Assembly (NCBI GenBank): GCA_027531145.1
Contig: JAPZRF010000002.1
Location: forward strand, 172,291 to 236,290
From: Brevundimonas sp.
GTDB taxonomy: Bacteria; Pseudomonadota; Alphaproteobacteria; Caulobacterales; Caulobacteraceae
DNA: 64,000 nucleotides
Reading direction: 5' to 3'
Part shown: piece by piece, positions 41,781-50,826 of the stretch
Layout: every line of letters starts with the position of its first letter
Numbering within the stretch: the first letter of the stretch is position 1
Program-made: the position numbers and the translations under genes
The notes under the pieces: model-generated
What the model was told of the DNA's origin: nothing
What the model saw: the letters and a program-made list of their open reading frames with translations, nothing else
Database searches by the model: none

Positions 41781-42836
41781 ATGATCCTGTCGAGGCGTCC
41801 GGAGATCGATCGCTTTCTCGCCAAGCCGGACCCGGCGGTGCGGGCGGTGCTGCTGCACGGCAAGGACCGGTCCGGCGTGGCCGAACGGGCGCAGTTGCTC
41901 GGCCGCACGGTGGTGGCCGACCTCAACGACCCGTTCAATGTCACCCTGCTGACCGAGGGCGACATCGACGCCGGCGACGGCCGGCTGGAGGAGGCCCTCG
42001 CCGCCATGTCGATGATGGGCGGCCGCCGGCTGGTACGGGTGCGGCTGGGCGGCTCGGTCAGGTCCGGCGTCGACAAGGCCCTGGCCGAGGCCCTCAGGCA
42101 CCACGCCGACGGCTCCTTCAACCCGGACAGCCTGCTGGTCATCGAGGCCGATGCGCTCGGCCGCGACTCCACCCTGCGCAAGGCGGCGGAGGGAGCGACG
42201 GGGGCCGCCGCCATCGCCTGCTATGAGGACGAGACCGGCGATGTGGCGCGCATGACCCGCGAGGCCCTCGCCACCGACAAGGTCGGGCTGACCGCCGACG
42301 CCCTGGATCGCTTTGTCGCCCGGCTGCCGCGCGAGCGGGGGTTGATGCGGCAGGAGATCGAGCGTCTGGCCCTCTACATCGGGCCGGGCAGCGGCCGGAC
42401 GCTCGATCTGGAGGGGCTGGAGGCCCACCTCGGGGTCGAACCCGACGCCTCCCTGCAGGACGCGGCGCTGGACGCCTTCGGCGGCCGGGCGGAGAAGGCG
42501 CAGGGTGCCCTGCGCCGGGCCTTCGCCGAAGGGGAAAGCGCCGTCTCGGCCCTGCGCCAGCTCAGCCTGCAGCTTCAGAAGCTGCGCCGTATCGCCGTGC
42601 TGACGGCCAACGGGGCCGGAGCCAAGGAAGCCGCCAAGGCCGCCGGGGTGTTCTGGAAGCAGGAGGCGGAGATGCTGCGCCAGGCCCGGTCCTGGCGGCT
42701 GGAGCTTCTGGAGGAGGTGCACGAGGCCCTCTACGCCGCCGACGCCGCCGTCCGCGCCACCGGCTCCCCCGACCAGCTGCTGGCCGAACGCGCCGTGCTC
42801 GAGATCGCCGCGAAGGCGCGCCGCGCGGGGCTTTAG
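41781..42836 (+). CDS. holA: DNA polymerase III subunit delta
   Basis: Clamp-loader wrench subunit, 351 residues from ATG 41781 (start MILSRRPEIDRFLAKP). Segments AVLLHGKDRSGVAERAQLLG, MMGGRRLVRVRL, GLMRQEIERLALYIG and LSLQLQKLRRIAVL match the delta family of alphaproteobacteria. An in-frame ATG at 41745 is created at the edge of the family 5 repeat and carries a better ribosome site (GGGGGAG); it would add 12 residues (MAATVPIPPDRR). I prefer 41781 on N-terminal family similarity, but the repeat may have altered initiation. Confidence 0.92.
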   Translation: MILSRRPEIDRFLAKPDPAVRAVLLHGKDRSGVAERAQLLGRTVVADLNDPFNVTLLTEGDIDAGDGRLEEALAAMSMMGGRRLVRVRLGGSVRSGVDKALAEALRHHADGSFNPDSLLVIEADALGRDSTLRKAAEGATGAAAIACYEDETGDVARMTREALATDKVGLTADALDRFVARLPRERGLMRQEIERLALYIGPGSGRTLDLEGLEAHLGVEPDASLQDAALDAFGGRAEKAQGALRRAFAEGESAVSALRQLSLQLQKLRRIAVLTANGAGAKEAAKAAGVFWKQEAEMLRQARSWRLELLEEVHEALYAADAAVRATGSPDQLLAERAVLEIAAKARRAGL

Positions 42837-42848
42837 GGCGCTCCAGTC

Positions 42849-43016
42849 AAGGGATCACAACGGCCGCAGCGAGTTCACAGCGAACACGACGGGTCCTGTG
42901 AATTGGCGCGCGAAGCGCCTTGCCTGATGACCGGATGATGAGGCGCCTGCGGCGCAGCCCGCGCGACATCGCAGTGGCCGTGGTGGCCTCGCTGTGGCCG
43001 CCGTGATCCCTTGAAC
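42849..43016. repeat. Dispersed inverted repeat, family 6 (related to family 1)
   Basis: Begins TCAAGGGATCACAACGGCCG and ends GGCCGCCGTGATCCCTTGAA. Same size and design as family 1 but with different ends. A right-end fragment (CGCTGTGATCCCTTGAGG) recurs near 25098-25113. It lies between the convergent holA and methyltransferase ends. Confidence 0.75.
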
Positions 43017-43022
43017 CGCTTG

Positions 43023-43646
43023 CTAGGTGCCCCCCTTCCGCGCCAGCCAGATGGTGGCGTCGCCGGTGGAGGGGTCGTCGCGGACGTGGGCGGACACCGC
43101 CAGTCCGCCGGCGGCGAGCGCCGCACGGTAGCCGTCGGGGTCGAGGCTGGCATGGTAGAGGGGCGCGCCGCTCCAGTCGCCGAGGGTCTCGCCCGCCGTC
43201 CCGCCGCTGGTGAACATCAGGACCCCGCCCGGAACCAGCCAGCCACCGATCCGCGTCAGCAGGGCAGCCTGCTCGGCCGGGCGCAGGTGGAACAGGCTGT
43301 GCCAGGCGATCACCCCGGCGCCGGGCGTCTCCGGGCTCCAGCTGCGCATGTCGGCGCAGCGCCAGGTCTGGTCGGGCAGGGCCTCCGCGGCGGCGGCCAG
43401 CAGAGCCTCCGAGGCGTCGATTCCCTCCACCGACCGCCCCTGTCGCGCCATATAGGCGGCGATGGGCCGGCCCGCGCCGCAGCCCAGGTCGAGGACGCGG
43501 CCGGGCGGGGTCAGGGCCAGCATCCGGTCCAGCCAGGGCCGCTCGAACAGGCCGAGGCTGCGCCGGGCGATGAAATCCTCCGCCCCGGCGCGATAGAGGT
43601 CGACGACCGCCGCGGCGGCCCGACTCAGCGCATCAGGCGTCGGCAC
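43023..43646 (-). CDS. Class I SAM-dependent methyltransferase
   Basis: A 207-residue methyltransferase. SAM-binding motif I is RVLDLGCGAGRPIAAYMARQ, followed by VEGIDASEALLAAA (motif II acidic residue) and GVIAWHSLFHLRP. The substrate is unknown. The start ATG 43646 lies within parB; the coding regions overlap by 22 nt on the same strand, so it probably belongs to the mnmG-rsmG-parA-parB transcript. Confidence 0.85.
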   Translation of the reverse strand: MPTPDALSRAAAAVVDLYRAGAEDFIARRSLGLFERPWLDRMLALTPPGRVLDLGCGAGRPIAAYMARQGRSVEGIDASEALLAAAAEALPDQTWRCADMRSWSPETPGAGVIAWHSLFHLRPAEQAALLTRIGGWLVPGGVLMFTSGGTAGETLGDWSGAPLYHASLDPDGYRAALAAGGLAVSAHVRDDPSTGDATIWLARKGGT

Positions 43647-44524
43647 AGGTCGTCGAGCTGCTCGAGCGTGCCGAACCTGATCGTCAGATCGCCGCGGCCG
43701 TCGCGATAGGCGAGCTGCACCTTGAGCCCCAGCACATCGGCCAGATCCTGCTCGAGAGCAGCGATGTCGGGGGAGGCCTCGCCGGCACCGCCCCTGCGCG
43801 CCGGACGGGGGGCACCGGGCCCCTGCACCGCTTGACGGGCGAGGGCCTCGGTCTGGCGCACGTTCAGCCCCTTGGCGAGCACCTCATGGGCCAGGGCCCC
43901 GGGGTCCGGAGCGGTGATCAGGGCGCGGGCGTGGCCGGCGCTGAGGCGGCCGTCGGCGACCATGCCGCGCACCTCCTCCGGCAGCTGCAGCAGGCGCAGG
44001 ACGTTGGCCACATGGCTGCGGCTCTTGCCGACCACGCCGGCGAGGGCGTCCTGGGTGCGACCGAACCGCTCCATCAACTGCCGATAGGCCTCGGCCTCGT
44101 CGATCGGATTGAGGTCGGCGCGCTGGACGTTCTCGATGATGGCGACCTCGAGCACCTCGATGTCGTCCATCTCGCGCGCGATCACCGGCACCTCGGTCAG
44201 GCGGGCCGCCTGCGCCGCGCGCCAGCGCCGCTCGCCGGCGATGATCTGCCACATCCCCGGCTCGCCCGGCCGGGGGCGCACGAGGATGGGCTGCAGCACG
44301 CCCTTGTCGCGGATCGAGGCGGCCAGTTCGTCCAGCTCCACCAGACTGAAGGAGCGGCGGGGCTGGTCGGGGTTGGGCCGGAGGGTCTCGATCGGCGCGT
44401 AGCGCACGCCGCCGGAGCCCGGCTCGACCGGCCCGGCCACCGGGGCTTCGACCGAGATGTCCTCGCCCAGCAGCGCCGACAGACCGCGCCCCAGACCCCG
44501 CTGGCGTTCACTCACCACGTTCAC
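43625..44524 (-). CDS. parB: Chromosome partition protein ParB
   Basis: CTP-dependent DNA clamp that loads at parS and spreads, directing origin segregation. The 299-residue protein has an N-terminal ParA-stimulating peptide (GLGRGLSALLG), the CTPase motifs PNPDQPRRSF, IIAGERRWRAAQAA and IIENVQRADLNPIDEAEAY, the helix-turn-helix VVGKSRSHVANVLRLLQLP, and a C-terminal dimerisation domain. Three parS-like sites lie within 6 kb upstream. It is preceded by parA. Confidence 0.97.
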   Translation of the reverse strand: MNVVSERQRGLGRGLSALLGEDISVEAPVAGPVEPGSGGVRYAPIETLRPNPDQPRRSFSLVELDELAASIRDKGVLQPILVRPRPGEPGMWQIIAGERRWRAAQAARLTEVPVIAREMDDIEVLEVAIIENVQRADLNPIDEAEAYRQLMERFGRTQDALAGVVGKSRSHVANVLRLLQLPEEVRGMVADGRLSAGHARALITAPDPGALAHEVLAKGLNVRQTEALARQAVQGPGAPRPARRGGAGEASPDIAALEQDLADVLGLKVQLAYRDGRGDLTIRFGTLEQLDDLCRRLMR

Positions 44525-44559
44525 TCACCCCTCTTGAGAATCAGCCCGGACAGGGCAGG

Positions 44560-45378
44560 TCAGGCCGCCGCCGCCTGACGACGCTGGCGTTCGCGCATCA
44601 CCACCTCTCGGGCCAGCCTGAGATAGGCCTGGCTGCCGGCACAGTTGAGGTCATAGATCAGGGCCGGCTTGCCGAACGACGGTGCCTCCGAGACCCGCAC
44701 ATTCCGGGGGATCACCGCGTCATAGACCTTGTCGCCGAAGTGGGCCCGCACATCGTTGGCCACCTGGCCGGAAAGGGCGTTGCGGCGGTCGAACATGGTC
44801 AGGACCAGGCCCTGGATCTCCAGCGCCGGATTGAGACTCCGCTTGACCATGTCGACGGTGCGCATCAGCTGGGTCAGCCCCTCCAGGGCAAAGAATTCGC
44901 ACTGCAGCGGCACCAGCACCGCGTCCGCGGCGGCCATGGCGTTCAGCGTCAACAGGTTGAGCGAGGGCGGACAGTCGATCAACACATAGTCATACCGGGT
45001 CTGCCCGGGCACGTCCCCCTGTTTCGCCAGCCCGTCGCGCAGCCGGAAGGAGCGACGGTCGGCATTGGCCAGCTCGATCTCGATGCCGGCCATGTCAGCG
45101 TCGGCGGGAATGATGTCGAGCCCGGGCACCGAGGTGTGCACGGCGGCGTCAGCCACGGCGCGGCCGTCGACGACCACGTCATAGATGGTCACCCGCCGCG
45201 TTTCACGTGGAACGCCCAGCCCCGTCGAGGCATTGCCCTGGGGATCCATGTCGACGATAAGCACCCGCTCACCGATGGCGGCGAGGGCCGTGCCGAGATT
45301 TATGGCCGTGGTCGTCTTGCCGACCCCGCCCTTCTGGTTGGACACGGCGAGGACGCGGGGGGAACGCTCAGCGGACAC
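44560..45378 (-). CDS. parA: Chromosome partition ATPase ParA
   Basis: Deviant Walker ATPase of 272 residues that moves ParB-parS complexes. The P-loop KGGVGKTT, LIVDMDPQGNAS and DYVLIDCPPSLN are intact. The GTG start at 45378 is chosen because a GGAG site lies upstream and the protein then begins a few residues before VLAVSNQKGG; the longer frame to 45519 is antisense-free but lies inside rsmG. It overlaps the rsmG 3' end by 11 nt. A parS-type site lies within codons 55-60 (45199-45214). Confidence 0.96.
   Translation of the reverse strand: MSAERSPRVLAVSNQKGGVGKTTTAINLGTALAAIGERVLIVDMDPQGNASTGLGVPRETRRVTIYDVVVDGRAVADAAVHTSVPGLDIIPADADMAGIEIELANADRRSFRLRDGLAKQGDVPGQTRYDYVLIDCPPSLNLLTLNAMAAADAVLVPLQCEFFALEGLTQLMRTVDMVKRSLNPALEIQGLVLTMFDRRNALSGQVANDVRAHFGDKVYDAVIPRNVRVSEAPSFGKPALIYDLNCAGSQAYLRLAREVVMRERQRRQAAAA
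45199..45214. promoter_or_regulatory. parS-like site inside parA
   Basis: CGTTTCACGTGGAACG. The inner 14 bases GTTTCACGTGGAAC equal the core of the Bacillus-type parS (read on the other strand). It lies within the parA coding sequence. Confidence 0.75.
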
Positions 45379-45982
45379 GGCGAAGTCTCCGGACGAGAAC
45401 AAGCCGGCCGCGAGGATCGCTGGCCGACGGCAGAAGCTCGGCATCGATCTGCCAGGATTTTCGGGCCTCGCGCAACTCGTCCGCCGCCCGCTGTCCCTTG
45501 AGGAACAGGCCTTGTCCACCGGCAGCGATGTACGGCTGTGCGTAACTGAGCAGCTTCTCCAGCGGTGCCACGGCGCGGGCGGTCACCACCTCGACCTTGA
45601 GCCGCTGGTCCTCGGCCCGGCCGTGGACCACCGTGGCCGGCAGACCCAGCTCGTCAACGATGGACGCTAGGAAGCGACAGCGCTTGGCCAGGCTCTCGAC
45701 CAGCCAGACATGGGCCCCGGGGCGCCCTTTCAGGAGTATGGCCAGAACCACCCCGGGAAGGCCCGCCCCGGCGCCCAGGTCGGCCCATGTCAGGGCCCCG
45801 GGCCTCTCGTGCAGAAGTTGGGCACTGTCCCAGGCGTGACGGTTCCAGAAGTCCAGCAGGGTGTCCGGGCCAACGAGGTTCATCACCGCATTGCCCTCGG
45901 TCAGACACCCGAGGAAGCGGTCGAGGTCGGCCATGGCCGCATCGCCGGCGAGGGTGCGCGCCTGAAACGCCTCGCGGGTCAT
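45368..45982 (-). CDS. rsmG: 16S rRNA (guanine527-N7)-methyltransferase
   Basis: A 204-residue rRNA methyltransferase (GidB). SAM motif WADLGAGAGLPGVVLAILL, then VWLVESLAKRCRFLASI, HGRAEDQ and VVTARAVAPLEKLL match RsmG. Its ATG shares one base with the mnmG stop (TGATG). Conserved mnmG-rsmG-parA-parB order near the origin. Confidence 0.96.
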   Translation of the reverse strand: MTREAFQARTLAGDAAMADLDRFLGCLTEGNAVMNLVGPDTLLDFWNRHAWDSAQLLHERPGALTWADLGAGAGLPGVVLAILLKGRPGAHVWLVESLAKRCRFLASIVDELGLPATVVHGRAEDQRLKVEVVTARAVAPLEKLLSYAQPYIAAGGQGLFLKGQRAADELREARKSWQIDAELLPSASDPRGRLVLVRRLRRVR

Positions 45983-47877
45983 CAGGCGGCGGCGTCGCGG
46001 TCGCGGCGGCGCACATGGGCCAGCAGGGCGGTCAGGGCCCCGGGGGTCAGCCCCTCGATGCGGCCGGCCTGGCCGAGGGTGCGCGGCCGCACCCGGCCAA
46101 GCTTCTCGCGGGCCTCGGCCGACAGGCCGCCGATGGCGGCATAGTCCAGATCCTCTGGCAGACGCAGGGCCTCGTCGCGGCGCAGGGCCTCGGCGTCGAC
46201 CGCCTGGCGATCCAGATAGCCGGCATAGGCGGCGTCGATCTCCACCTGCTCGCGTACGGCCGGAGTCCAGTCGGCGATGGCCGGTGCCGCGGGCAGGAAC
46301 TGCTCCAGGGTCACCCCCGGACAGGCCAGCAGGTCGAGGATCGAGCGGCGCTGGCCATCGGGGTTGACAACGATGCCCAGGGCCCGGGCCTCGTTCGGCG
46401 TGAATCGGGTCTCGCGCGCCAGGGTCTGGGCCGCCGCCAACTCCCTGGCCTTGGTGGCGAAGCGCGCGGAGCGGGCTGCGCCCGCCAGGCCCAGCCCGAC
46501 CGCCAGCGGCGTCAAGCGTTGATCAGCGTTGTCGGCCCGCAGGGTCAGCCGGTATTCGGCCCGGCTGGTGAACATGCGGTAGGGCTCGGTCACACCACGG
46601 GTGACCAGATCGTCGATCATCACGCCGATGTAGGCCTGGTCGCGGCCGAGCACGACAGGATCGGCCGCGGCCGCGGCGCGGGCGGCGTTGAGCCCGGCCA
46701 TCAACCCTTGAGCACCGGCCTCCTCATAGCCCGTGGTGCCGTTGATCTGACCGGCCAGATAGAGCCCCGGCAGGGCCTTGACCTCCAGCGCAGGGGTCAG
46801 CGCGCGCGGGTCGACATAGTCATACTCGATGGCGTAGCCGAAGCGGAACACCTCGACCGCCTCCAACCCCGGGATGGTCCTCAGGAAGGCCATCTGGCTA
46901 GCCTCGGACACCGAGGTGGAGATGCCGTTGGGATAGACGGTTGGATCGTCCAGCCCCTCGGGCTCTAGGAAGATCTGGTGGCTGGTCTTGTCGGCGAAGC
47001 GCACCACCTTGTCCTCGATCGAAGGGCAGTAGCGCGGGCCCCGGCCCGACAGCCGGCCACCATAGACTGCCGACTCGCCGAGGTTCTCGGCGATGATCCG
47101 GTGCGTCTCTTCGGTCGTGTGCGTCACGCCGCAGGCGATCTGCGGCACGGTGATCCGGTCCGTCAGGAAGCTGAACGGGACCGGCGTGTCGTCCGCCGAC
47201 TGCAGCTCCAGCCGGTCCCACGCGATGGTGCGCCCGTCCAGCCGCGCCGGGGTGCCGGTCTTGAGGCGCCCCAGGACCAGGCCCGCCGCGTGCAGGTCCG
47301 CCGCGAGGCCGGTGGACGGATCCTCCCCGTAGCGCCCGGCGGGCAGGCGCAGCTCGCCCCGGTGGATCACCCCGTTGAGGAAGGTGCCCGTCGTCAGCAC
47401 CACGGCGCGGGCGGTGAGGGTGCGGCCGTCGCCGGTCACCACCCCGGCCACCCGTCCCTCGATCCTGTGCAAGCCCTCGGCCGTGCCCTCGACCAGGGTC
47501 AGGTTCGCCGTCGCGGCCAGCTCGGCCTGCATCGCCTCTCGGTACAGGTGCCGGTCGATCTGGCTGCGCGGGCCGCGGACCGCCGCCCCCCGGGAGCGGT
47601 TGAGCAGCCGGAACTGGATCCCGGACACATCTGCGAGCCGGCCCATCAGTCCATCGAGGGCGTCGATCTCGCGCACCAGATGCCCCTTGCCCAGCCCGCC
47701 GATGGCCGGATTGCAGCTCATCTCCCCGAGGGTATCGAGGCGCTGGGTCAGCAGGGCCGTTCGGGCCCCGAGACGCGCCGCCGCCGCCGCCGCCTCGCAG
47801 CCGGCGTGGCCGCCGCCGATGACGACGACGTCAAAGTCCAGAATCGGGTCGGACAGGGGCCTCATGTGGCGGGACAC
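45982..47877 (-). CDS. mnmG: tRNA uridine 5-carboxymethylaminomethyl modification enzyme MnmG
   Basis: FAD-dependent partner of MnmE that modifies wobble U34 of tRNAs. The 631-residue protein begins with the dinucleotide fold [20 protein letters not shown] and [20 protein letters not shown]. It has the second NAD site [20 protein letters not shown] and a helical C-terminal MnmE-binding domain. ATG 47877 or 47865 may be used. A parS site lies 42 bp upstream. Confidence 0.97.
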   Translation of the reverse strand: MSRHMRPLSDPILDFDVVVIGGGHAGCEAAAAAARLGARTALLTQRLDTLGEMSCNPAIGGLGKGHLVREIDALDGLMGRLADVSGIQFRLLNRSRGAAVRGPRSQIDRHLYREAMQAELAATANLTLVEGTAEGLHRIEGRVAGVVTGDGRTLTARAVVLTTGTFLNGVIHRGELRLPAGRYGEDPSTGLAADLHAAGLVLGRLKTGTPARLDGRTIAWDRLELQSADDTPVPFSFLTDRITVPQIACGVTHTTEETHRIIAENLGESAVYGGRLSGRGPRYCPSIEDKVVRFADKTSHQIFLEPEGLDDPTVYPNGISTSVSEASQMAFLRTIPGLEAVEVFRFGYAIEYDYVDPRALTPALEVKALPGLYLAGQINGTTGYEEAGAQGLMAGLNAARAAAAADPVVLGRDQAYIGVMIDDLVTRGVTEPYRMFTSRAEYRLTLRADNADQRLTPLAVGLGLAGAARSARFATKARELAAAQTLARETRFTPNEARALGIVVNPDGQRRSILDLLACPGVTLEQFLPAAPAIADWTPAVREQVEIDAAYAGYLDRQAVDAEALRRDEALRLPEDLDYAAIGGLSAEAREKLGRVRPRTLGQAGRIEGLTPGALTALLAHVRRRDRDAAA

Positions 47878-47918
47878 ATAGGCGAAACAGGCCGGACTCG
47901 CCAGTGCGAGGCGCAGGG

Positions 47919-47934
47919 TGTTTCACGTGAAACC
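47919..47934. promoter_or_regulatory. parS site upstream of mnmG
   Basis: TGTTTCACGTGAAACC, one mismatch (last base) from the consensus TGTTTCACGTGAAACA, with a perfect 14-bp palindrome core. It lies in the 258-bp gap between mnmE and mnmG. Confidence 0.9.
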
Positions 47935-47949
47935 GGGGTGCGCTCGCAA

Positions 47950-48103
47950 GTTCATCACAGAGAGCACAAAGGGGTCACAAAGGACGCGAAGGGACTCCCT
48001 GCGCGGAGCGCCCTCCGGACCTGTCGCCCGGTCGCCTCGGACGCAGAGCCGTTGCGGCCTTCGTGTCCTTGGTGGCTTCCTCTTCGTGTCCTTTGTGATG
48101 AAC
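47950..48103. repeat. Dispersed inverted repeat, family 1 (copy 4)
   Basis: Begins GTTCATCACAGAGAGCACAA and ends TCTTCGTGTCCTTTGTGATG then AAC. Interior GGCCTTCGTGTCCTTGGTGG. It starts 15 bp after the parS site. Confidence 0.87.
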
Positions 48104-48135
48104 CCATGCTCACCACGACTGGAGTTCAGGTACGC

Positions 48136-49437
48136 CTACTTCCCGATGCAGAAGCTGCTGAAGACCTCGCCCAGAATGTCCTCGACCCCGACCTCGCCGG
48201 TGACGGCGGCGAGGGCGTCGGCGGCGCGGCGCAGGTCGTCGCCGGCCAACTCCGGGGCGTCGGCCAGGTGGCAGCGGGCGGCCAGCACGGCGATGCGGGC
48301 AGCCTCCAGCCGGCGACGGTGCCGGGCCCGGGTCACCGGCGGGAAGTCAGCCCCGGCCAGATCGCGCGCCACCCTGTCGGCCAGGGCCGCGCGCAGGACC
48401 TCAAGCCCCTCCCCCGTCGCCGCGCTCACGCTGAAGCCCTGACCCACCGGGGCCGTCGCAGCCAGATCAGCCTTGCTGAACACCACCAGGTCGTCGGGCC
48501 GCACATAGGCCGCCGCGGCTCCCGCGGGATCGCCGGGCCCGCGCACCCACAAGCGCAGGTCAGCCGCCTCGGCCCGGGCCCGCGCCCGGCGCACCCCCTC
48601 GGCCTCGACCGGATCGTCGCTGTCGCGCAGGCCGGCCGTGTCTGACAGCCGCACGCGGTAGCCTCCGATCTCCAGCTCGGCGTCGAGCACGTCACGGGTG
48701 GTGCCCGGAATCGCGGTGACAATGGCCGCCTCGCGCTCGACCAGGGCGTTGAACAGGGCGCTCTTGCCGGCGTTGGTCTCGCCGATCAGCACGGCCCGAT
48801 AACCGTCGCGCACCCGCTCACCGCGCCCGGCGTCTGAGAGGGCCGCGTCCAGGGCGACGGTCAGGGCGTCCAGCTCCGGCCCGGCCTGCTGCGCCAGCTG
48901 ATCCGGCATATCCTCGTCGGGGAAGTCGATCTCGGCCTCGACCAGAGCCAGGGCCCGCAGCAGCCTGGCGCGGAAGCCGGCGTAGGTGCGGGCCAGGGCT
49001 CCGTCCAGCTGGCCAAGAGCCTGACGGGCCTGGGCCGCCGTCTCGGCGTCAATCAGATCGGCCACCGCCTCGGCCCGGGTCAGGTCCATGCGGCCATTCT
49101 GGAAGGCGCGGCGGGTGAACTCTCCGGCCTCGGCGGGCCGCAGGCCGAGCTCGAGCAGGGCGGCGCTGACCGCCTCGACCACCGCCCGGCCGCCGTGCAG
49201 ATGCAGCTCGGCCACGTCCTCGCCGGTGTAGCTGTGCGGGGCGACGAAGCGCAGGACGAGAGCCTCGTCCAGCACCTCCCCTTCATGGCGAAGCCGGCGC
49301 AGCACGGCACGGCGCGGCTCCGGCCTTCCGGCACCCAGCCCCTCCAGCGCCGCCCCGACCCCGGGCCCGGACAGCCGGATCACGGCGACCGCGCCGCGCC
49401 CCGGCGGTGTGGCGAGGGCGAACAGGGTGTCGGTCAT
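48136..49437 (-). CDS. mnmE: tRNA modification GTPase MnmE
   Basis: A 433-residue partner of MnmG. The N-terminal folate-binding domain begins DTLFALATPPGRGAVAVIRL. The G domain inserted in the helical domain has GETNAGKSALFNAL (G1), TTRDVLDAE (G2), DTAGLRDSDD (G3), and the protein ends with the active-site Cys in CIGK. ATG 49437 has a GAGGAG ribosome site; the longer frame adds six residues. Confidence 0.97.
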   Translation of the reverse strand: MTDTLFALATPPGRGAVAVIRLSGPGVGAALEGLGAGRPEPRRAVLRRLRHEGEVLDEALVLRFVAPHSYTGEDVAELHLHGGRAVVEAVSAALLELGLRPAEAGEFTRRAFQNGRMDLTRAEAVADLIDAETAAQARQALGQLDGALARTYAGFRARLLRALALVEAEIDFPDEDMPDQLAQQAGPELDALTVALDAALSDAGRGERVRDGYRAVLIGETNAGKSALFNALVEREAAIVTAIPGTTRDVLDAELEIGGYRVRLSDTAGLRDSDDPVEAEGVRRARARAEAADLRLWVRGPGDPAGAAAAYVRPDDLVVFSKADLAATAPVGQGFSVSAATGEGLEVLRAALADRVARDLAGADFPPVTRARHRRRLEAARIAVLAARCHLADAPELAGDDLRRAADALAAVTGEVGVEDILGEVFSSFCIGK

Positions 49438-49500
49438 GCGCTCCTCAATTCTCAAGGCGGCGTCGCCGCCGAGACGGAGGGACTCTTGCCCCCCCGGCCC

Positions 49501-49740
49501 CTACCCTTTCGCCCCGCCGGACACCGCCGCTTCCATCAGGCGGCGGAACTGATCCTGGGCCTGGAGACCGAATCCGGCCCAGGTCTTCATCAGCTCTTCC
49601 GGCTGCAGGGCAGCGATGTTCTCCTCCATGCGGCGCTGCATCTCCACGACCAGGGCCTCGTTGAGAGGCGACACATCGGGCAGGCCCAGAAAGGCGCGGG
49701 CCTCGACCGGGGTGCAGTCGATCTCGACCTTGATTTTCAT
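49501..49740 (-). CDS. DUF6489-like small protein
   Basis: A 79-residue protein beginning MKIKVEIDCTPVEARAFLGL and containing EALVVEMQRRMEENIAALQPEEL, an N-terminal strand and amphipathic helix pattern common next to mnmE in alphaproteobacteria. It resembles polyhydroxyalkanoate-granule-associated or phasin-like helical proteins only vaguely. Function is unknown. It is divergent from the quinone oxidoreductase gene, 64 bp away. Confidence 0.7.
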   Translation of the reverse strand: MKIKVEIDCTPVEARAFLGLPDVSPLNEALVVEMQRRMEENIAALQPEELMKTWAGFGLQAQDQFRRLMEAAVSGGAKG

Positions 49741-49804
49741 GCGGGATCTCCAACCTCCTCGGGGACCTACCTTTGCCGCAAAGCCCACGCTTAAGGAACC
49801 CGCC

Positions 49805-50797
49805 ATGCCACCGACCGACAGCCGAATACGCGCCGTGCGCCTCGACGGACCCGGCGGGCCGGAGGTGCTGCGGCTGGTCGAGACGGGGCAGCCAGAACCC
49901 GGACCGGGAGAAATCCGGGTGCGCCATGCGGCCATCGGACTCAACTTCATCGACGTCTATCAGCGCACCGGCCTCTACCCCCTCGCCTGGCCGTCGGGTC
50001 TCGGCCTCGAGGCCGCCGGCGTGGTCGAGACGACCGGCCCCGGGGTTCGCCGTTTCCGGCCCGGCGACCGGGTTGCCTACGCTAACGGCCCCGTCGGTGC
50101 CTATGCCGAAGCCCACATCGTGCCCGAAGGGCGCGCCGTCCGCGTCCCCGACGATCTGCCGCTGGAGACCGCCGCCGGGGCCCTGCTCAAGGGCATGACG
50201 GCGGAGATGCTGCTGCGTCGGGTGTTTCACGTGAAACCGGGCCAGACGATCCTGCTGCATGCGGCCGCCGGCGGGGTGGGGCTGCTGCTCGCCCAGTGGG
50301 CGCGGGCCCTCGGTGCCAGGGTGATCGGGACGGTCGGGGACGCCGTCAAGGCCGAGCTGGCCCTCGCCCGGGGCTGCGACCACGTCATCCTGTACGGCGA
50401 GGAGGATGTGGCCGAGCGGGTGCGGGCGCTGACCGACGGCGACGGGGTGGCGGTGGTCTATGACTCCGTCGGTGCCGCCACGGCCGAAGCCTCACTGGAC
50501 AGCCTGGCGCGGCGGGGCATGTACGTCAGCTTTGGCAACGCGTCCGGCCCCGCGCCGGCGGTCGCGCCCCTGCGCCTGTCGCGGGGCGGCTCGCTGTTCA
50601 TGACGCGGCCGACGCTGTTCGACTATGTGGCGACGACCGACGAGCTGGACGCCGCCGCGGCCGCCCTCTTCCGGGTGATCCGCGACGGATCGGTGCAGGT
50701 GCGGATCGGCCAGACCTTCCCCCTTGCCGAGGCCGCCGAGGCCCATCGCGCTCTGGAGGCGCGGCGCACCACAGGCTCGACCCTGCTGATCCCCTGA
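49805..50797 (+). CDS. Quinone oxidoreductase family protein (zeta-crystallin type MDR)
   Basis: A 330-residue NADPH-dependent medium-chain reductase without the structural zinc. Features: NFIDVYQRTGLYPL, GLEAAGVVETTGPGV, the nucleotide-binding LLHAAAGGVGLLLAQWARALG and YDSVGAATAEASLD, and GMYVSFGNASGP. ATG 49805 has an AAGGA ribosome site. The codons for VFHVKP (about residue 141-146) form a parS site. Confidence 0.92.
   Translation: MPPTDSRIRAVRLDGPGGPEVLRLVETGQPEPGPGEIRVRHAAIGLNFIDVYQRTGLYPLAWPSGLGLEAAGVVETTGPGVRRFRPGDRVAYANGPVGAYAEAHIVPEGRAVRVPDDLPLETAAGALLKGMTAEMLLRRVFHVKPGQTILLHAAAGGVGLLLAQWARALGARVIGTVGDAVKAELALARGCDHVILYGEEDVAERVRALTDGDGVAVVYDSVGAATAEASLDSLARRGMYVSFGNASGPAPAVAPLRLSRGGSLFMTRPTLFDYVATTDELDAAAAALFRVIRDGSVQVRIGQTFPLAEAAEAHRALEARRTTGSTLLIP
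50223..50238. promoter_or_regulatory. parS site inside quinone oxidoreductase gene
   Basis: TGTTTCACGTGAAACC, identical to the site at 47919-47934. It is embedded in coding sequence and encodes FHVK. Confidence 0.9.
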
Positions 50798-50826
50798 GCC
50801 CGCGCCGCCGGCCTGGTCGGCCCGGC

